Shown here piece by piece: positions 34,055-47,400 of a stretch of 64,000 nt of DNA. Position 1 is the first letter of the stretch. Every line of letters starts with the position of its first letter. The notes under the pieces were generated by a model. That model ran no database searches. It was not told the origin of the DNA and saw only the letters and a list, made by a program, of their open reading frames with translations. The stretch lies in NCBI GenBank assembly GCA_958298945.1, contig OY282609.1, positions 63,646,220-63,710,219 on the forward strand, given 5' to 3'. Source of the DNA: Atherix ibis. Its lineage: Eukaryota; Arthropoda; Insecta; Diptera; Athericidae. Position numbers and translations under genes: made by a program.

Positions 34055-35341
34055 CGAGCGTCGTTCAATAAGTCCTTAGAAAAAGATGGAAAAAAACTGT
34101 TTTTAAAAAAAAAAATTTTATTTTTTAACATAATCTCCTTTTAGCACTATACACTTTTCCAACCATTTTTCCAAAATTTTTATCCTGTCCAAAAAATATG
34201 ATTTCGGAAGTTCTGCAAAATACTCATCCGTTTGAGCAATGACGTCCTCGTTGGAAGTGAACCGTCGTCCGCCAAGCCATTCCTTCAGATTGGGGAAAAG
34301 AAAATAGTCACTTGGGGCCAAATCTGGTGAATAAGCGGGATGCTGCAACAATTCCACAATTTTGGCCATGGAAACAGCGCAGGTGCGCACACGCGCATTG
34401 TCCTGATGCAAGAGGATTTTTTTCTTCTTTAGATGGGGGCGTTTCTCTTTGATTTCCTCGCTCAACCGTTGCAATAACGACGCGTAATACGCTCCTATTA
34501 TTGTTTTTCCTTGTTCCAAGTAGTCGATAAAAATGATGCCCTGCGAATCCCAGAAGACCGTGGCCATCACCTTACCGGCCGATGGCACAGTTTTTGCCTT
34601 CTTCGGAGCCCGTTCACCCTTGAAAATCCACTGTGAAGACTGTTTCTTCTTTTCTGGAGTGTAGTAGTGTATCCAGATTTCGTCCACAGTGACATATCGA
34701 CGAAGGAATTCGGCAGGATTGCGATGAAAGAGTGCCAACATAGCCTCAGAGTCCACTACACGATTGCGCTTATTCTCCTCTGAGAGCAAACGCGGCACCC
34801 ATCTTGCCGAAATTTTTTTAACAGACAATTTTTCATGCAAAATTGAAGCGACTGTAGCTTGTGATATGCCCGTGGCCTCAACTAATTCGCGCACTTTAAT
34901 TCGCCGATCGTTCAAAATCAGATCGTGGATTTTGTCGATGATTTCAGGAGTAGACACCTCAACTGGGCGTCCTGAACGATGTTCATCTTTTGTGGATGAA
35001 CGGCCACGTTTAAATTCATTCACCCAATTGTAAACCGTCGCAAACACAGGTGCAGATGTGCCATGAACTGCATCCAACTCGGCTTTGATTTCTTTCGGGC
35101 TTAAGCCTTTCAAATGGAGATGTTTGATGACAGCCCTAAACTCGCTTTTTTCTATTGTTATGCACAAATAAATGTCATTAATGTTAATCGACGATAGAAA
35201 TTGACCTACGCTATGGATCGAGCTGAAATTTTGACAGCTTTCCTGTCGATAATGCTACTTACAAAAAATTTTGACAACTTCCTTACCGACACTACGAGCG
35301 CAATTTCTCGGATTTTCTAAGGAATTATTGAACGACCTTCG
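34055..35341 (-). mobile_element. Mariner family B, best preserved copy
   Basis: The 1287-bp element has both inverted ends: CGAGCGTCGTTCAATAAGTC on the left and the complement of CGAAGGTCGTTCAATAATTC on the right. Each end has a few changes from the family terminus. TA flanks both sides (34053-34054, 35342-35343). It is the only family B copy whose transposase frame is not interrupted. Confidence 0.95.
34118..35155 (-). pseudogene. Mariner transposase, family B, uninterrupted but start codon lost
   Basis: Frame of 345 codons, the normal mariner length. Two helix-turn-helix modules occupy about residues 1-110 (IEKSEFRAVIKHLHLKG, then GRPVEVSTPEIIDK and ISQATVASILHEKL). The WVPRLLSEENKRNR linker follows. 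The catalytic triad is visible as VTVDEIWIHYY, LLHQDNARVRT and YSPDLAPSDYFLF, so it is of the DD34D type. Two lesions are seen against the sister copies. The start ATG is ATA (35155-35153), with the first in-frame ATG only about residue 140. A 12-bp in-frame deletion removes the RMEL residues, so only 30 residues separate the second and third Asp. It resembles irritans-like mariners, but the subfamily is not certain. Confidence 0.92.
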
Positions 35342-35343
35342 TA

Positions 35344-36782
35344 ATAGAACTCCAAGTATTCCTGCTGATAGACTAATATTTAAAGGATGGATGAAGTAGA
35401 ATTACGTTCAGGATCGTGTCTTATTTTAACTTAAGCGTCAAAATTATAATCATAGATTTAATTAAAAAAAACAATAATTTTCAACTTTATATATTTTTTT
35501 ATTTTTTTGTTTGTTCTTGTTTTAAATATATATGTATATATATTTATTTTAATTTTATGCTTTAATCCTTTTTACAATTATAAATGCAAACTTAAAATTA
35601 AAAAAAAATATATATATAATTAGTATTAATATGAAAAATAAATACTAAATGTGTTAATTAAAAATTAGTTTTTTTTTTATTCAGAAGCTTTAAAGTTTCC
35701 TTTATATTAATGTTAATTTTTGAATATAAATTTTAAAGTTTTTTTGTTGCTTATTTGAAAATTGTTTAGTCCATTTTCATTTACGTTCCTTAACTTTTTC
35801 TTAATGATTTTCATTTCAAATCTAATTTTCAGTCAATATCTGGAGTTATTATTGTTTAAGTATTCAAATACTTATTAAGAACTATCTCATTATTATTCAA
35901 TTTCTCAGTTATCAAATAATTTAATTCATTATCATTTATAGAATTAATGTACTATGTTAATCTTGATTTTTTATCTTAGTTATAATATTTCTTGACAAGA
36001 TTCATGTTTTTGTTTTGATTTATTATGTTTAATATAAAAATACACAAATATATTTATACTCCTTTTTTTTTTGTTAATTTTACTCTCATACTTACTAATA
36101 TATAATAATATTTATTATCAATAATATTATTATCAACGAAATTTTGACTTGTTTTGTATTATATTTGAATGTCATTAACATTATTAACGTTTGTCATTTA
36201 GTAACAGGTGTTTTTCCATAATTTTTTTTTTTTTTAATATTTCCTAAACTAATTCTTTCTTGAATATTTTTACCTATTTACAGAGTTGATTTTTTTTTTG
36301 CCTGAAATTTGCATATTATTTATTGATTTCTTTATTTGGTATAACCAAGCTAATGTAAAAAAAAAAAAGTTCATTGTCCTTTTTGTTAATAATTGTTTTA
36401 TAATTATTATTATTATCATTTTTTAATATAAATTCTTTTCACATTTTTACATAATCCATAAAATTTAAAATTATTTCTATATTCATTTTTTTATTTTTGT
36501 TAAATTTATCTCCCAGTGACTTTTTAATAAATATTGTATTTTTGTATTTTGACTTTTCCATACAATAGTCATCTTTATCAAATAAATAGAAATTATAATT
36601 CGCTTTTTATATATATATTATTAAATATTTACATATTAATTGTTTTATATATTTTATCACTTGATTTTATAATTCATTTAATAGTTAATTTATATTTTAT
36701 CCATATTACACCATTTTTAATTAATTCATGAAAAATTATTGAAAATCAATGTAAAGTAAATGAAATAAACTATAGGCATATA
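35344..36782. other. Extremely AT-rich intergenic sequence
   Basis: About 1.4 kb of nearly pure A/T DNA with T-runs and AT dinucleotide stretches. No gene, element end or RNA was recognised. Confidence 0.6.
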
Positions 36783-36784
36783 TA

Positions 36785-38075
36785 AGGTGTAGTAAAAGGT
36801 AATCCATTATTTTGCCAATAGATGGCTTTAGGAGTCTGTATATCGCGTTTTAAAAGTGCGATCGCGTTGCACTAGATGGCGTTAGAAAGATAAGATTTCG
36901 TACTAAAAAAGTTTATCATACAGTTTTGTGATTACTTGACTCAGTATTTTTTTTAGCATGCGTCAAATATGGACACCAACAAAGAGAGTAAAATATACGC
37001 CATATTTTACAGTTTTTCTTCGATAAAGGCGAAAACGCAAGCCAGTCAGCTGAAAATGTGAATAGTGTTTATGGTCCTGATACTGTAACAGCCAATTATG
37101 CGCAATTTTGGTTTCGTCGATTCCGTTCCGGTAATTTTGATGTCAAAAATGCACCACGCTCTGGAAGGCCAATTGTCGAAAATGTCGATAAAATAATGGA
37201 AATTGTCGAGTCCGAGCGTCACGTAAGCACTGTTTCGATTGCCCAGGAGCTAAACATTGCACAAAAAACCGTTTGGAACCACTTAAATAAGGGTGGATAC
37301 AAAATGAAGCTCGATGTATGGGTGCCACACGAGTTATCGCAAAAAAACCTCATGGACCGAATTTCCATCTGCGAATCGCTGCTGAATCGTAACAATATCG
37401 ATCCATTTCTGAAGCGGATGGTTACTGGTGATGAAAAGTGGGTCACTTACGATAACGTCAAGCGACAACGGTCATGGTCAAATCGTGGTCACCCGGCGCA
37501 AACGGTGGTCAAGCCAGGTTTGACAGCCAGGAAGGTTTTGCTGTGTGTTTGGTGGGACTGGCAGGGAATCATCTACTATGAGCTGCTCCCCTACGGCCGA
37601 ACTCTTAATTCGGACCTATACTGCCAACAATTGGACCGTCTGAAAGAAACAATCGCCCAGAAGCGGCCAGCTTTGGCCAATAGGAGAGGAATTGTGTTCC
37701 ATCAGGACAACGCCAGGCCGAATACATCGATAGTGACTCGCCAGAAGTTCCGGAACCTTGGTTGGGATGTTCTTATGCATCTACCTTATAGTCCGGACCT
37801 GGCACCAAGTGATTACCACCTCTTCCTGTCTATGATGAATGATTTTGCAGGTGAAAAATTCGCCTCAAGAGAAGATTATGAAAATCGACTGTCCCAGTTT
37901 TTTGCCAATAGGGACGAGGGTTTCTATGGGAGAGGCATTATGAAATTACCTCCAAAATGGCAACAAGTTATCGAACAAAATGGTGCATATTTGACCTAAA
38001 TCGTATCATTCTATCTATGCTAAATAAAACCTTTAATTTAATGCAAAAATAATATATAAAGTTTTTACTACACCT
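36785..38075 (+). mobile_element. Mariner family E, near-intact copy
   Basis: The inverted ends share AGGTGTAGTAAAA and are flanked by TA (36783-36784, 38076-38077). At 1291 bp it has the length of a complete mariner. Its right end lies only 166 bp beyond the stop codon of the convergently transcribed TMTC gene, so it sits in or just past that gene's 3' untranslated region. It is the only copy of this family in the window. Confidence 0.93.
36969..37999 (+). pseudogene. Mariner transposase, family E, one frameshift from complete
   Basis: The expected ATG is at 36969-36971 (MDTNKES). A length change of one or two bases near 36980-36990 shifts frame: the remaining protein is open in another frame from about 36990 to the TAA at 37997-37999. 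About 343 residues are represented. Visible are the helix-turn-helix (VTANYAQFWFRRFRSGNFDV, RSGRPIVENVDKI), the linker VWVPHELSQKNLMDRISICE, and the full catalytic triad in MVTGDEKWV, VFHQDNARPNT and YSPDLAPSDYHLF, with exactly 34 residues between the second and third Asp. The pattern is like the cecropia-type mariners, the group of human Hsmar1, judged from memory. Apart from the N-terminal shift no lesion was seen. Confidence 0.88.
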
Positions 38076-38241
38076 TATATATACAATATGCTGACATAAT
38101 TATTCATATTTACATTAATAACATATATTAGTGGGCAATAGATTGAATAAACTTTTTATGTTTATAGACGATAACCACATTTTGATTCAAAGCAGTTAAT
38201 TTTATACCCCTTATTATGGTACAGTCTTTGGCTAGCAGCAA

Positions 38242-38418
38242 TTATTTAACTTCAATTATTCCTAATTTAGCAAGATTTCCTAGTGTTGTTGGATCACCTG
38301 GTTGCAGTCTTAAAGCCTCTTTATAACTAGCAGCTGCCTTCTGTGTTCTACCCAATAGATGTAAAATTGCGCCTAAATTGGTATGAGCTCTGGCATCGTC
38401 TGGTCGAATCTGAACAGC
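38242..38418 (-). CDS. Tmtc: TMTC exon 9 (last coding exon)
   Basis: Acceptor AG at 38420-38419, phase 0. It encodes AVQIRPDDARAHTNLGAILH and the final TPR (LLGRTQKAAASYKEALRLQP), then GNLAKLGIIEVK and the TAA stop at 38244-38242. Confidence 0.92.
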   Translation of the reverse strand, partial: AVQIRPDDARAHTNLGAILHLLGRTQKAAASYKEALRLQPGDPTTLGNLAKLGIIEVK

Positions 38419-41400
38419 CTAATATGATTTGAAGAGCAAATACCATATCGAACTATATTTTATGTGCTCTAATATAATAAATACTAAACTTTATAGAAAT
38501 CATGATTTTGAATTTAATCGAGAAACATTTTCTTTCTCATTTACAATAATAGATTTTGGACAATATGTTAATACGATTAAATTTGTTTTATAGAAGATAC
38601 CATTGGTAGTTTTTCGAAAACTGTACTTATAATTTGTTTTTACTTTGTAGAATATTATCGCATTTGACATAAAATTTAAAAATAATTCTTAACTTAGCTA
38701 ATTTTTTACCTTACCTTTCGATACCATTTTTCGGCATCCAATTTTTTATCTAAAAGCCTAAGAGCAGTTGCAGCTGATACTACCAAAGAATAGTCATTTG
38801 GTGACAATTCTGCTGCTTTTATTCTGTATGCACAGGCTTCGTCATTTCTTGACAGTGACGATAAAAAATCAGCTGTATAACAAGAATAAAATTTTTATTT
38901 ATTTTTTTAAAATATATCTTTTTATATAATTTAGAATTAATTTTTTTATTAAATTCAGATATAATAAATTCAATATTATTTAATCTATAAAATACAATAT
39001 ATTTAATGTTTGAGAATATGCGTCAAAAGTTATTAGATCCGTGCTAATATTTTTGAATAGATTTTAAATCATCTTATACAGGTACATAAGCAATTAAAAG
39101 CATAGAAAACTTACCGTAATGATGGTAGGCGCTAGCTTGTGTAGGAGCAAGTTTTAATGCTCTTTTAAACCATAGTTCTGCTTCAGAAACTCTACTACTC
39201 TGTTTACATAAACCAAATAAATAAAAATTGAAAATTTATTTTAAAACAATTTTAAATGTTGATAAAAAAAAGAATGAAAAACTAAAAAAAGATATTTGTA
39301 CAAAATTGATAATATACAAGATAATTGTCATAATGCTGTTTTTTTTTTTTAATTTATTGTAATTTTTTAATTAATCATTAATCAATGAAAACTTACATTT
39401 TTTGCTAATGTTATTCCATAGGAAAGGTGTGCCGCGACATGATCAGGTTGTAAGTCCAAAGCTGCCCTATGGTATCGTTCTGCTTCGTCCCATTGCTGTA
39501 GCCTTCCAAAAATATCACCTAACCTATGGTAGAGCACTTCACGTTGATAATTGCTTGACAAAGCATGTAATGCCTCTCTGTACACAGCTAGTGCTCTTTG
39601 TAGCTTCCCTTGATCTGCATACAAGCTTCCTAATTGCAGGTACGATGAAATTCTGGCGTTATCATGCACTGATCTATCCCGCACACCAGTTCCATCAACT
39701 TTTGTGCCTTCTTTAAGAATAGTAGCTGCCTCTTGGCATCGTCCTAATGCTATTAGCGATGTTCCTAAATTTAGGTAGGCAACTGAATAGGAGAAAGTTG
39801 ATAAGGTATTATTAATGAAAATCAAATTTGATAAGGTAAGAAAATGATAAAAAGTATGAAAGGAAACAATTTTAAATGTAAATTAATTTTGATAGGAAAT
39901 AAAAAATAATACAAATAATAATTTTCATAAATCAACAAAAGTAACAACAAAAAATTAAATGCAAATGAAATTTGGAAAATTGAATAAAAAACGTATTTTC
40001 TTTTTATCAAATTTTCAGGTATTATATATGTTATTATTTATTACTTGCTAAATTGGGCCGAAATTGTATTGCCCGCTGAAAATTTTCGACAGCGCTTTTA
40101 AAGTTTTGTTGATTTTGATGTAGAATACCTCTGAAAATATAATTAGAAGGTTTTTTTTTATTGAATTTTCTTCAAAAAGTATTGTTTAAAAAAATTTTTT
40201 TTTCTTTAAATTTGCCAGAAATCTTTATTGTTATTTTGTATTAATAATTTACATTTATTTTCCGTTTTTAATTTTTTTTTCACTATTTTCTTTGATGAAT
40301 TTTAATTAAATTTACTAAATATATTCATTAGCTAACAATGTCAATAACTGATTTATATAAAAACCATACAAAAAACTATTCATATTGTAGCATTTTTTAC
40401 GTGAAAAATAACAAAAATCCCTTTTTATAGAATGTGTTTTTGTTTTACTCCAGAAGAGAGAAATTAAATCAGAAATAGGCTGATTACAATTAGGTGTGTC
40501 ACGACAATATAAAATGATAGCTTTTGGTAATAAAATAAAAGAATTCTTTCATAATAAAATTTACCAAATAGAATTTTATTCGGAGAACACGCAATCTAAT
40601 CGAGGAAAATAAAGGAAAATTATGTCGTTTTTATTTTCCATTTTGAATCCGTTTTACAATATTTTTGAGAAAGTTTAATAACTACTCTTTTATATAATTT
40701 AAAAAAGAAAAATCAAATGCATAAATTTAAACTTACAAATTAAAATGCACATCGGCCATATTGGGTCGATATTTCAAAGCTTCGAGTAGAACCTCCTTTG
40801 CCTCTTGATATCTGCCCTGTGTGCTAAGGACACTTCCTAAATTTCCAAGTGCTGAAAACATTTAAGAATTAATTTAATAGCGTACTAGCCAAGCAGGCAT
40901 ACCAGATACCGCATAAAAATAGAAAATTTGTCATTAGTTAATGAGAAATTTTCTAGCAGTAGAATTTCTTTTTTTAAGAGTATAAGACTTACCTTTTGGT
41001 GGATTCACTGAAATTGCACTTCTGTATAAACTTTCTTCATCCTTCCAGTCATAGTTTCGCTTCCATGTTCTTACACTTAACATACTTAATAATAAACTCA
41101 TACACAAAACAACAGCCAACCGTTTCTTAGGATTCCTCATTGGATGCATTAGTTTACTTATGCCGAATCCGACCAGAAGACAATAGCCAACACTGGGCAG
41201 ATATAGAATTCGTTCAGCTACGACAAATCCAACGTAGAAAAAGAGATTGCTCGCTGGTAGGAAAGGAAGTGTCAGAAGTACTATCGCCATTACAAGGACA
41301 ATGCCATTTGCCATTCTTGGCGGGAGATTATACAGCACATGTTGAGAGCAACTATGACTATTTACAGGCGAAGAGATACTACTGTCAAAACTTGCTGCCA

Positions 41401-44400
41401 CAGATAAAGTTTCTGCAGCTGCTATAATCTTGCCACGAGCTTTAGATGTGGTCAAAGTTTCTCTCAAAGATGTTCGAGTTGTTGAAGTTGGCATAATTCG
41501 GACCGCGTCTGTATTTGTTAAAGTTTCAGTTTCTGTCAAGTAGAATGGCATTCTTGATTTGGTCACAGACTGGGTGCTGTTATGATAAAGATGATTGTGC
41601 TGTTGATGAGAAGTTTGAGCGTGATGATGATGTTGGCTCTGGTATTGCCTATGGCCGCGCATCATCATAAGAACTGGTGAAACGGAGCGCGGAAAACTAC
41701 TCCATTCTAGCAAGCAACCGCAATCGGTGTAAGGTCCTGGAATATTATTGTTATTAATGGCACGACAAGAGCTTGTGTGTCTTATCGTCAGCTCATGTTT
41801 ACATATCTGGCAGACACACTCATTCTTTGTGGTCGACATCGAATCTGCCAACTCCAGAGAAGATGCTATCGACTCTGAAAAGGATATTGCTTTTCCTGAA
41901 GAAAGTGTTGACGTTTCTGATGCCGTTGCTGCAGCTGTTCTCAGTGTTGCCGTCATCGAATTAGAGAATGTTTGAGCTCCACCTTTTGTGACTATCGTAT
42001 TTTCTATTCTACATGATCTCGCTCCTCCATTTCCCCTTAGTCTTGCTGACGATGTTAATAATGATGAAGATGACATCGATGCCAACACCGATTTTGCCAT
42101 TGACACTCCTGTTGATACTCTTATAGCTTCGTACGTCTTACACGCTATCCCTCCCACATTTCCCATTCCAATATTATTACCCACAATGCCATTTTGATTG
42201 AATTGAAACATTTTCTTCTTCGTTCTTGATTTTCTTTGCTGTGCCACCCGAGGAAATTTATTTGTTTGATTTGCTATTAATTTAATACTATGCCATGCCG
42301 TTGCTACGATTATCGTATAAAAACTAACTGTAAATAAATTCCTTATATCATAGATAGTTGTTATTCTTGGTATAGCATCCATTCCCCAATCAAAACTCAA
42401 CATGGATGGATATAGCAATAATTTGAAATTGAATACGGGAAGATATAAAAATGTTAGAAATCTTGTCCATATCGAATTCGATTTGGCAATTGGATTATCA
42501 GCTGTTGAAAATGTCGTCCTTGGTCCCGGCACTGATAGTCGCATATACAAAATTGTTATGAACGCAGCTGTGATAATGCTTACTGTTCGATATCGATTCT
42601 GTTAATAATTGAAAATTTAAAAAAAAATATAATATATTTTATATTAATATTTCTAATTGACTCAATTTAATTTGAATTAATTAGTAAATATTTTATTGAT
42701 ATTAGCAGCAATTTGAATAAATTTTAAATTTTATTGTATTAAAAAATGGTTTAGGAATTTTCATAAGTAAGATGCCTATGGAATTTTATATATGGTATAA
42801 ATATCTAAAGTGCTAACCTAAATCTATTTACTTTATAGAAATACGGATAATGTTCCGGTAGTACAAACCTTATCAGAGAAACCACAAAATCCTCTTATGA
42901 TATCGAATATAGCACAAACGACTAATGCTGTGACCGCAGTTTCCTTGAAAAGCACCGCGCACACTGATAGTCCGATGGTGAGGCTTAATGCTAACCATTG
43001 CCTGCTGTCGTTACGTTCCCTCCAAACAATATGCTTTATAAATGTAAGATAGGTAAGAAGATAAAATATACAAGCGGCAAGATCTGCTCTGCCAACTATT
43101 CCGGCTACCGCTTCTGTGTGAATAGGATGGGCAGCGAATAAAGCACCAGTAGCCACAATTCCCCATACCGATGATAGTAGTTGGCGTGCCAATTTAACCA
43201 CAAGACCCGTTGCAAGACAATGCATTAGGTTATTGATTAAGTGGTATCCCCATGGTGTGTAGCCACCGAAAATATAGTTAACCTTAAAGGTTAGTACACA
43301 AAGAGGCCGATACGATCCGTGTGACCCAGAATCGGTGAGTGGTGTGCCCCAGTAATCATGTTGGAATGCTTTCATCCATTCGGTTGAACCGGACACGTCT
43401 GTGTTACCTAAGATTGCTCGTCTATTAATAAAAAATATTTAAAAAAATACAATATATTAGACAATTTTTTTGTAAAAAATTATTATAAAAATTTGAAAAA
43501 GAAATGCATGTTGTTCACATTACGAAAAGCTTTACCGAAAATTATCATTAAAAAAAATTCTTCTTTTACAACTCTGAAAATTCTCATAAAAGAGAATCTT
43601 TTGAAATATTAAAAATAGATGATATAAGAATATTTTTAAATGTAGTATGTATGAAAACAAATTGAGGAGCCACTGAAAAAAAAGTATGAAAACAAGCCTA
43701 ATTATCAACCTAATACATTTATTTTTATAAAAAAAACTATTTTCCTTTGTAAAGTATAAGATTTATGGCAACTAAAATAGAAAAACTCTGTCTGAAATAA
43801 ATCAATTCTCAATTTCTAGTCAAGTTGAAAAATGTCTGTAGTAATTTGATCACTTTGAAACTTATACGTTTTCCTTATGGAATCGTTTTGTAATTTAGGC
43901 GTTTGTCACTCGATCTGAATCTATTCGATGAGAAACAGATTCACTATTGACCAAATGTTTATTTATGAAGTCACCGAGCTAAAACTACCCTCAGTTAACC
44001 TACAGCCACAGCAAAAATTAAAGTGTAAATAAGAAATAAAGAACATTGGTGTGACGATGACATTGAGTCTGTGAACGAAGAAGGGAGAATGCATATACCA
44101 TACTTACCTAATAAAAACGTGAGGTAAACATTTTACTGAATATTAAAGTAAAAAATACTATAGAAGAAGACACTAGCATGACAAGGTAATGGTATGTTGA
44201 CCAGAAATAAACGAAGGAACTAGATATGGGGGAAAGTGAATGGCTTTTGGTAGCTTTCTAACCGAATCCACATAAAACCTTATACAATTTCTTACCTTCG
44301 TCTATTTCCAAAGAAGACTTACAATATTTAATCCTTTACCCTTAAACGATTTGCTTTGAATTTTTTTTTTACTTCGTTGGGCATGTTCTACCTTTAAGCA

Positions 44401-47400
44401 TTATACGAGGGTCGTTCAATAAGTCCTTAGAAAAAGATGGAAAAAAACTGTTTTTTTAAAAAAAAAATTTTTATTTTTCAACATAATCTCCTTTTAGCTC
44501 TATACACTTTTCCAACCGTTTTTCCAAAATTTTTATCCCGTTCAAAAAATAGGATTTCGGAAGTTCTGCAAAATACTCATCCGTTTGAGCAATGACGTCC
44601 TCGTTGGAAGTGAACCGTCGTCCGCCAAGCCATTTCTTCAGATTGGGGAAAAGAAAATAGTCACTCGGGGCCAAATCTGGTGAATAAGCGGGAAGCTGCA
44701 ACAATTCCATTCTCAATTCTACAATTTTGGCCATGGAAACAGCGCAGTTGTGCACACGTGCATTGTCCTGATGCAAGAGGATTTTTTTCTTCTTCAGATG
44801 GGGGCGTTTCTCTTTTTTCTTCTTCCGATGGGGGCGTTCCCTCGCTCAACCGTTGCAATAACGACGCGTAATACGCTCCTGTTATTGTTTTTCATTTTTC
44901 CAAGTAGTCGATAAAAATGATGCCCTGCGAATCCCAAAAGACCGTGGCCATCACCTTGCCGGCCGATGGCACAGTTTTTGCCTTCTTCGGAGCCCGTTCA
45001 CCCTTGAAAATCCACTGTGATGACTGTCTCTTCGTTTCTGGAGTGTAGTAGTGTATCCAGGTTTCGTCCACAGTGACATATCGACGAAGGAATTCGGCAG
45101 GATTGCGATGAAAGAGTGCCAACATAGCCTCAAAGTCCACTACACGATTGCGCTTATTCTCCTCTGAGAGCGAACGCGGCACCAATCTTGCCGAAATTTT
45201 TTTCACAGACAATTTTTGATGCAAAATTGAAGCGACTGTACCTTGTGATATGCCCGTGGCCTCAACTAATTCGCGCACTTTAATTCGCCGATCGTTCAAA
45301 ATCAGATCGTGTATTTTGTCGATGATTTCAGGAGTAGACACCTCAACTGGGCGTCCTGAACGATGTTCATCTTTTGTGGATGAACGGCCACATTTAAATT
45401 CATTCACCCAATTGTAAACCATCGCAAACACAGGTGCAGATGTGCCATGAACTGCATCCAACTCGGCTTTGATTTTTTTCGGGCTTAAGCCTTTCAAATG
45501 GAGATGTTTGATGACAGCCCTAAATTCGCTTTTTTCCATTGTTATGCACAAATAAATGTCGCTAACTTTAATCGATGATAGAAATTGACTTACGCTATGG
45601 ATCAAACTTAAATTTTGACAGCTTTCCTGTCGATAATGCTACTTACAAAAAATTTTGACAACTTCCTTGTTAATGCTACTTATAAAAAAAAAATCTTTAC
45701 CGACACTACGAGCGCAATTTCTTGGATTTTCTAAGGACTTATTGAACGACCCTCGTATTAAAAATAACATAATTTTCATTCTTATTTAATATTTTCTTAT
45801 TTTTATAATATTTGCAATGTCTTTTACCTTATTTATAGATGAATATATTATTGATACATAATTCTAAATCTTTTCTTTAAGAAAAGAAAACGAATTCATG
45901 ATTGGATCTAAGCATTTTATTCTTTTATTTTGTTTAATTTTTTAATATATTCTTTTCTTTTATATCAGGATAGGTAATTATATTAATTACTACCTATGCA
46001 AATAACTCATATCATTAAAAATATTTCAATATGAAAATTTCTCCAATTGTCTTCCAATATAACCTTTAACATTTACTCATAATAAATACAACAATTTGAA
46101 AAGAGTCCTTATTTTCCATTATTAATTATAAAGATTATAAGACTTCACTGGATTATTAATTATAATTAAGAATATTTTATCAAATATCAAGAGTTCATTA
46201 AAATATAAAAACAAAATTGTAAAACCAATAGAAATAATGGCAACATAGCATAATAGAATTAATACTTAATAATAGCTTTTAACTAAATAAAATACTAAGC
46301 AAATAATATTAAATGAAATAAATTTTAAGAAACAATAAAAATTTGGAAAAATATATTCGTAGAAATCTTGAATAATATGAATTGTTGAATTTATCAATTT
46401 AATAGCTATTATTCTTATGATTTGTAAGAATATTGTTGTTTTTTTATATTTCATCTTTCACGAGAATCTCTTTTTTATATTTCGATTTTTACTATATTGG
46501 TTAAAGTATTAAACATTTTTCTTTTTCTTTTCATTTTTCCGTTTTAAAAAATATTTTTGAAAAACGAAAATTCAAAAACAAACATTGGATGAGTTTTTCT
46601 TCGAAGAAATTAAAATCTTGTAACAGAAATAATGTATCGATTTTACAATTTTTGCTCTTGGCTTACAAAAAAAAAAAACTAAAATTCTGATAAAAAATTA
46701 AAAAGGAAAAACTATTGGACTAAAGAAATGGAGAAGGATATAAGATTCGTGTACGAACAAGAGTTGAACAGCCGCTAAATCACTTATGCGGCAGTATGAA
46801 CTCATAGCTACAGGCTTCTAAATCACCTCCACACAGGTCCTACGGCCACCTTATGATACATAAGAACCTATCATCTGCCACCTACTTATATTTGCAATAG
46901 CCCGAACTCCACAATCATCATCATCATCATCATCATCATCGTCATAACAAATGTTTTCTCTTTTTCTTTTCAACATAATGTATAACATCAACCGTAGATA
47001 GACTGGGAATTCCTTTAAAGCCTTGCGAGAGATGATAAGACGGTTTCTTGTATGATTAAAATTCCAGAAGCGCCGTGTTGGAACAACGTTGAAAAGGGAT
47101 CAAGTTCGGGATCGATGTAAAGGGATGACAGATACGTGCCTTTTTCAGAATTTTTACATTTTAAACTCTGACGCGAGTGGGGTGTTTTGGGATTTTGTAG
47201 ATACACTATTGTGCCATTTTAGATCTTCTCAAATTGGCAGACCACCTTTGAATTCCAAGTATACCAAAGCTCTAAGGTTTTCCCATACTACCCGAGCTTT
47301 CTATCGAATTTCGTTTTTCGCTTGAATGTCAACAACCCATATGTAAAATAGCACATATTCACGATTACATATACTTTTTTTATGTATCTATGCATACTAG

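Noticed and set aside
34118..35167. Possible intact transposase gene starting at 35167
   Set aside because: The codon there is TTG, not ATG, and the true start codon is ATA; catalytic spacing is also shortened.
37058..37999. Family E transposase starting at GTG 37058
   Set aside because: Homology continues upstream in the same frame; the real ATG is at 36969 and is separated by a frameshift.
47015..47325. Less AT-rich patch with open frames on both strands in TMTC intron 1
   Set aside because: The TMTC reading phase needs no exon here and I recognise no protein family; it may be an old repeat relic.
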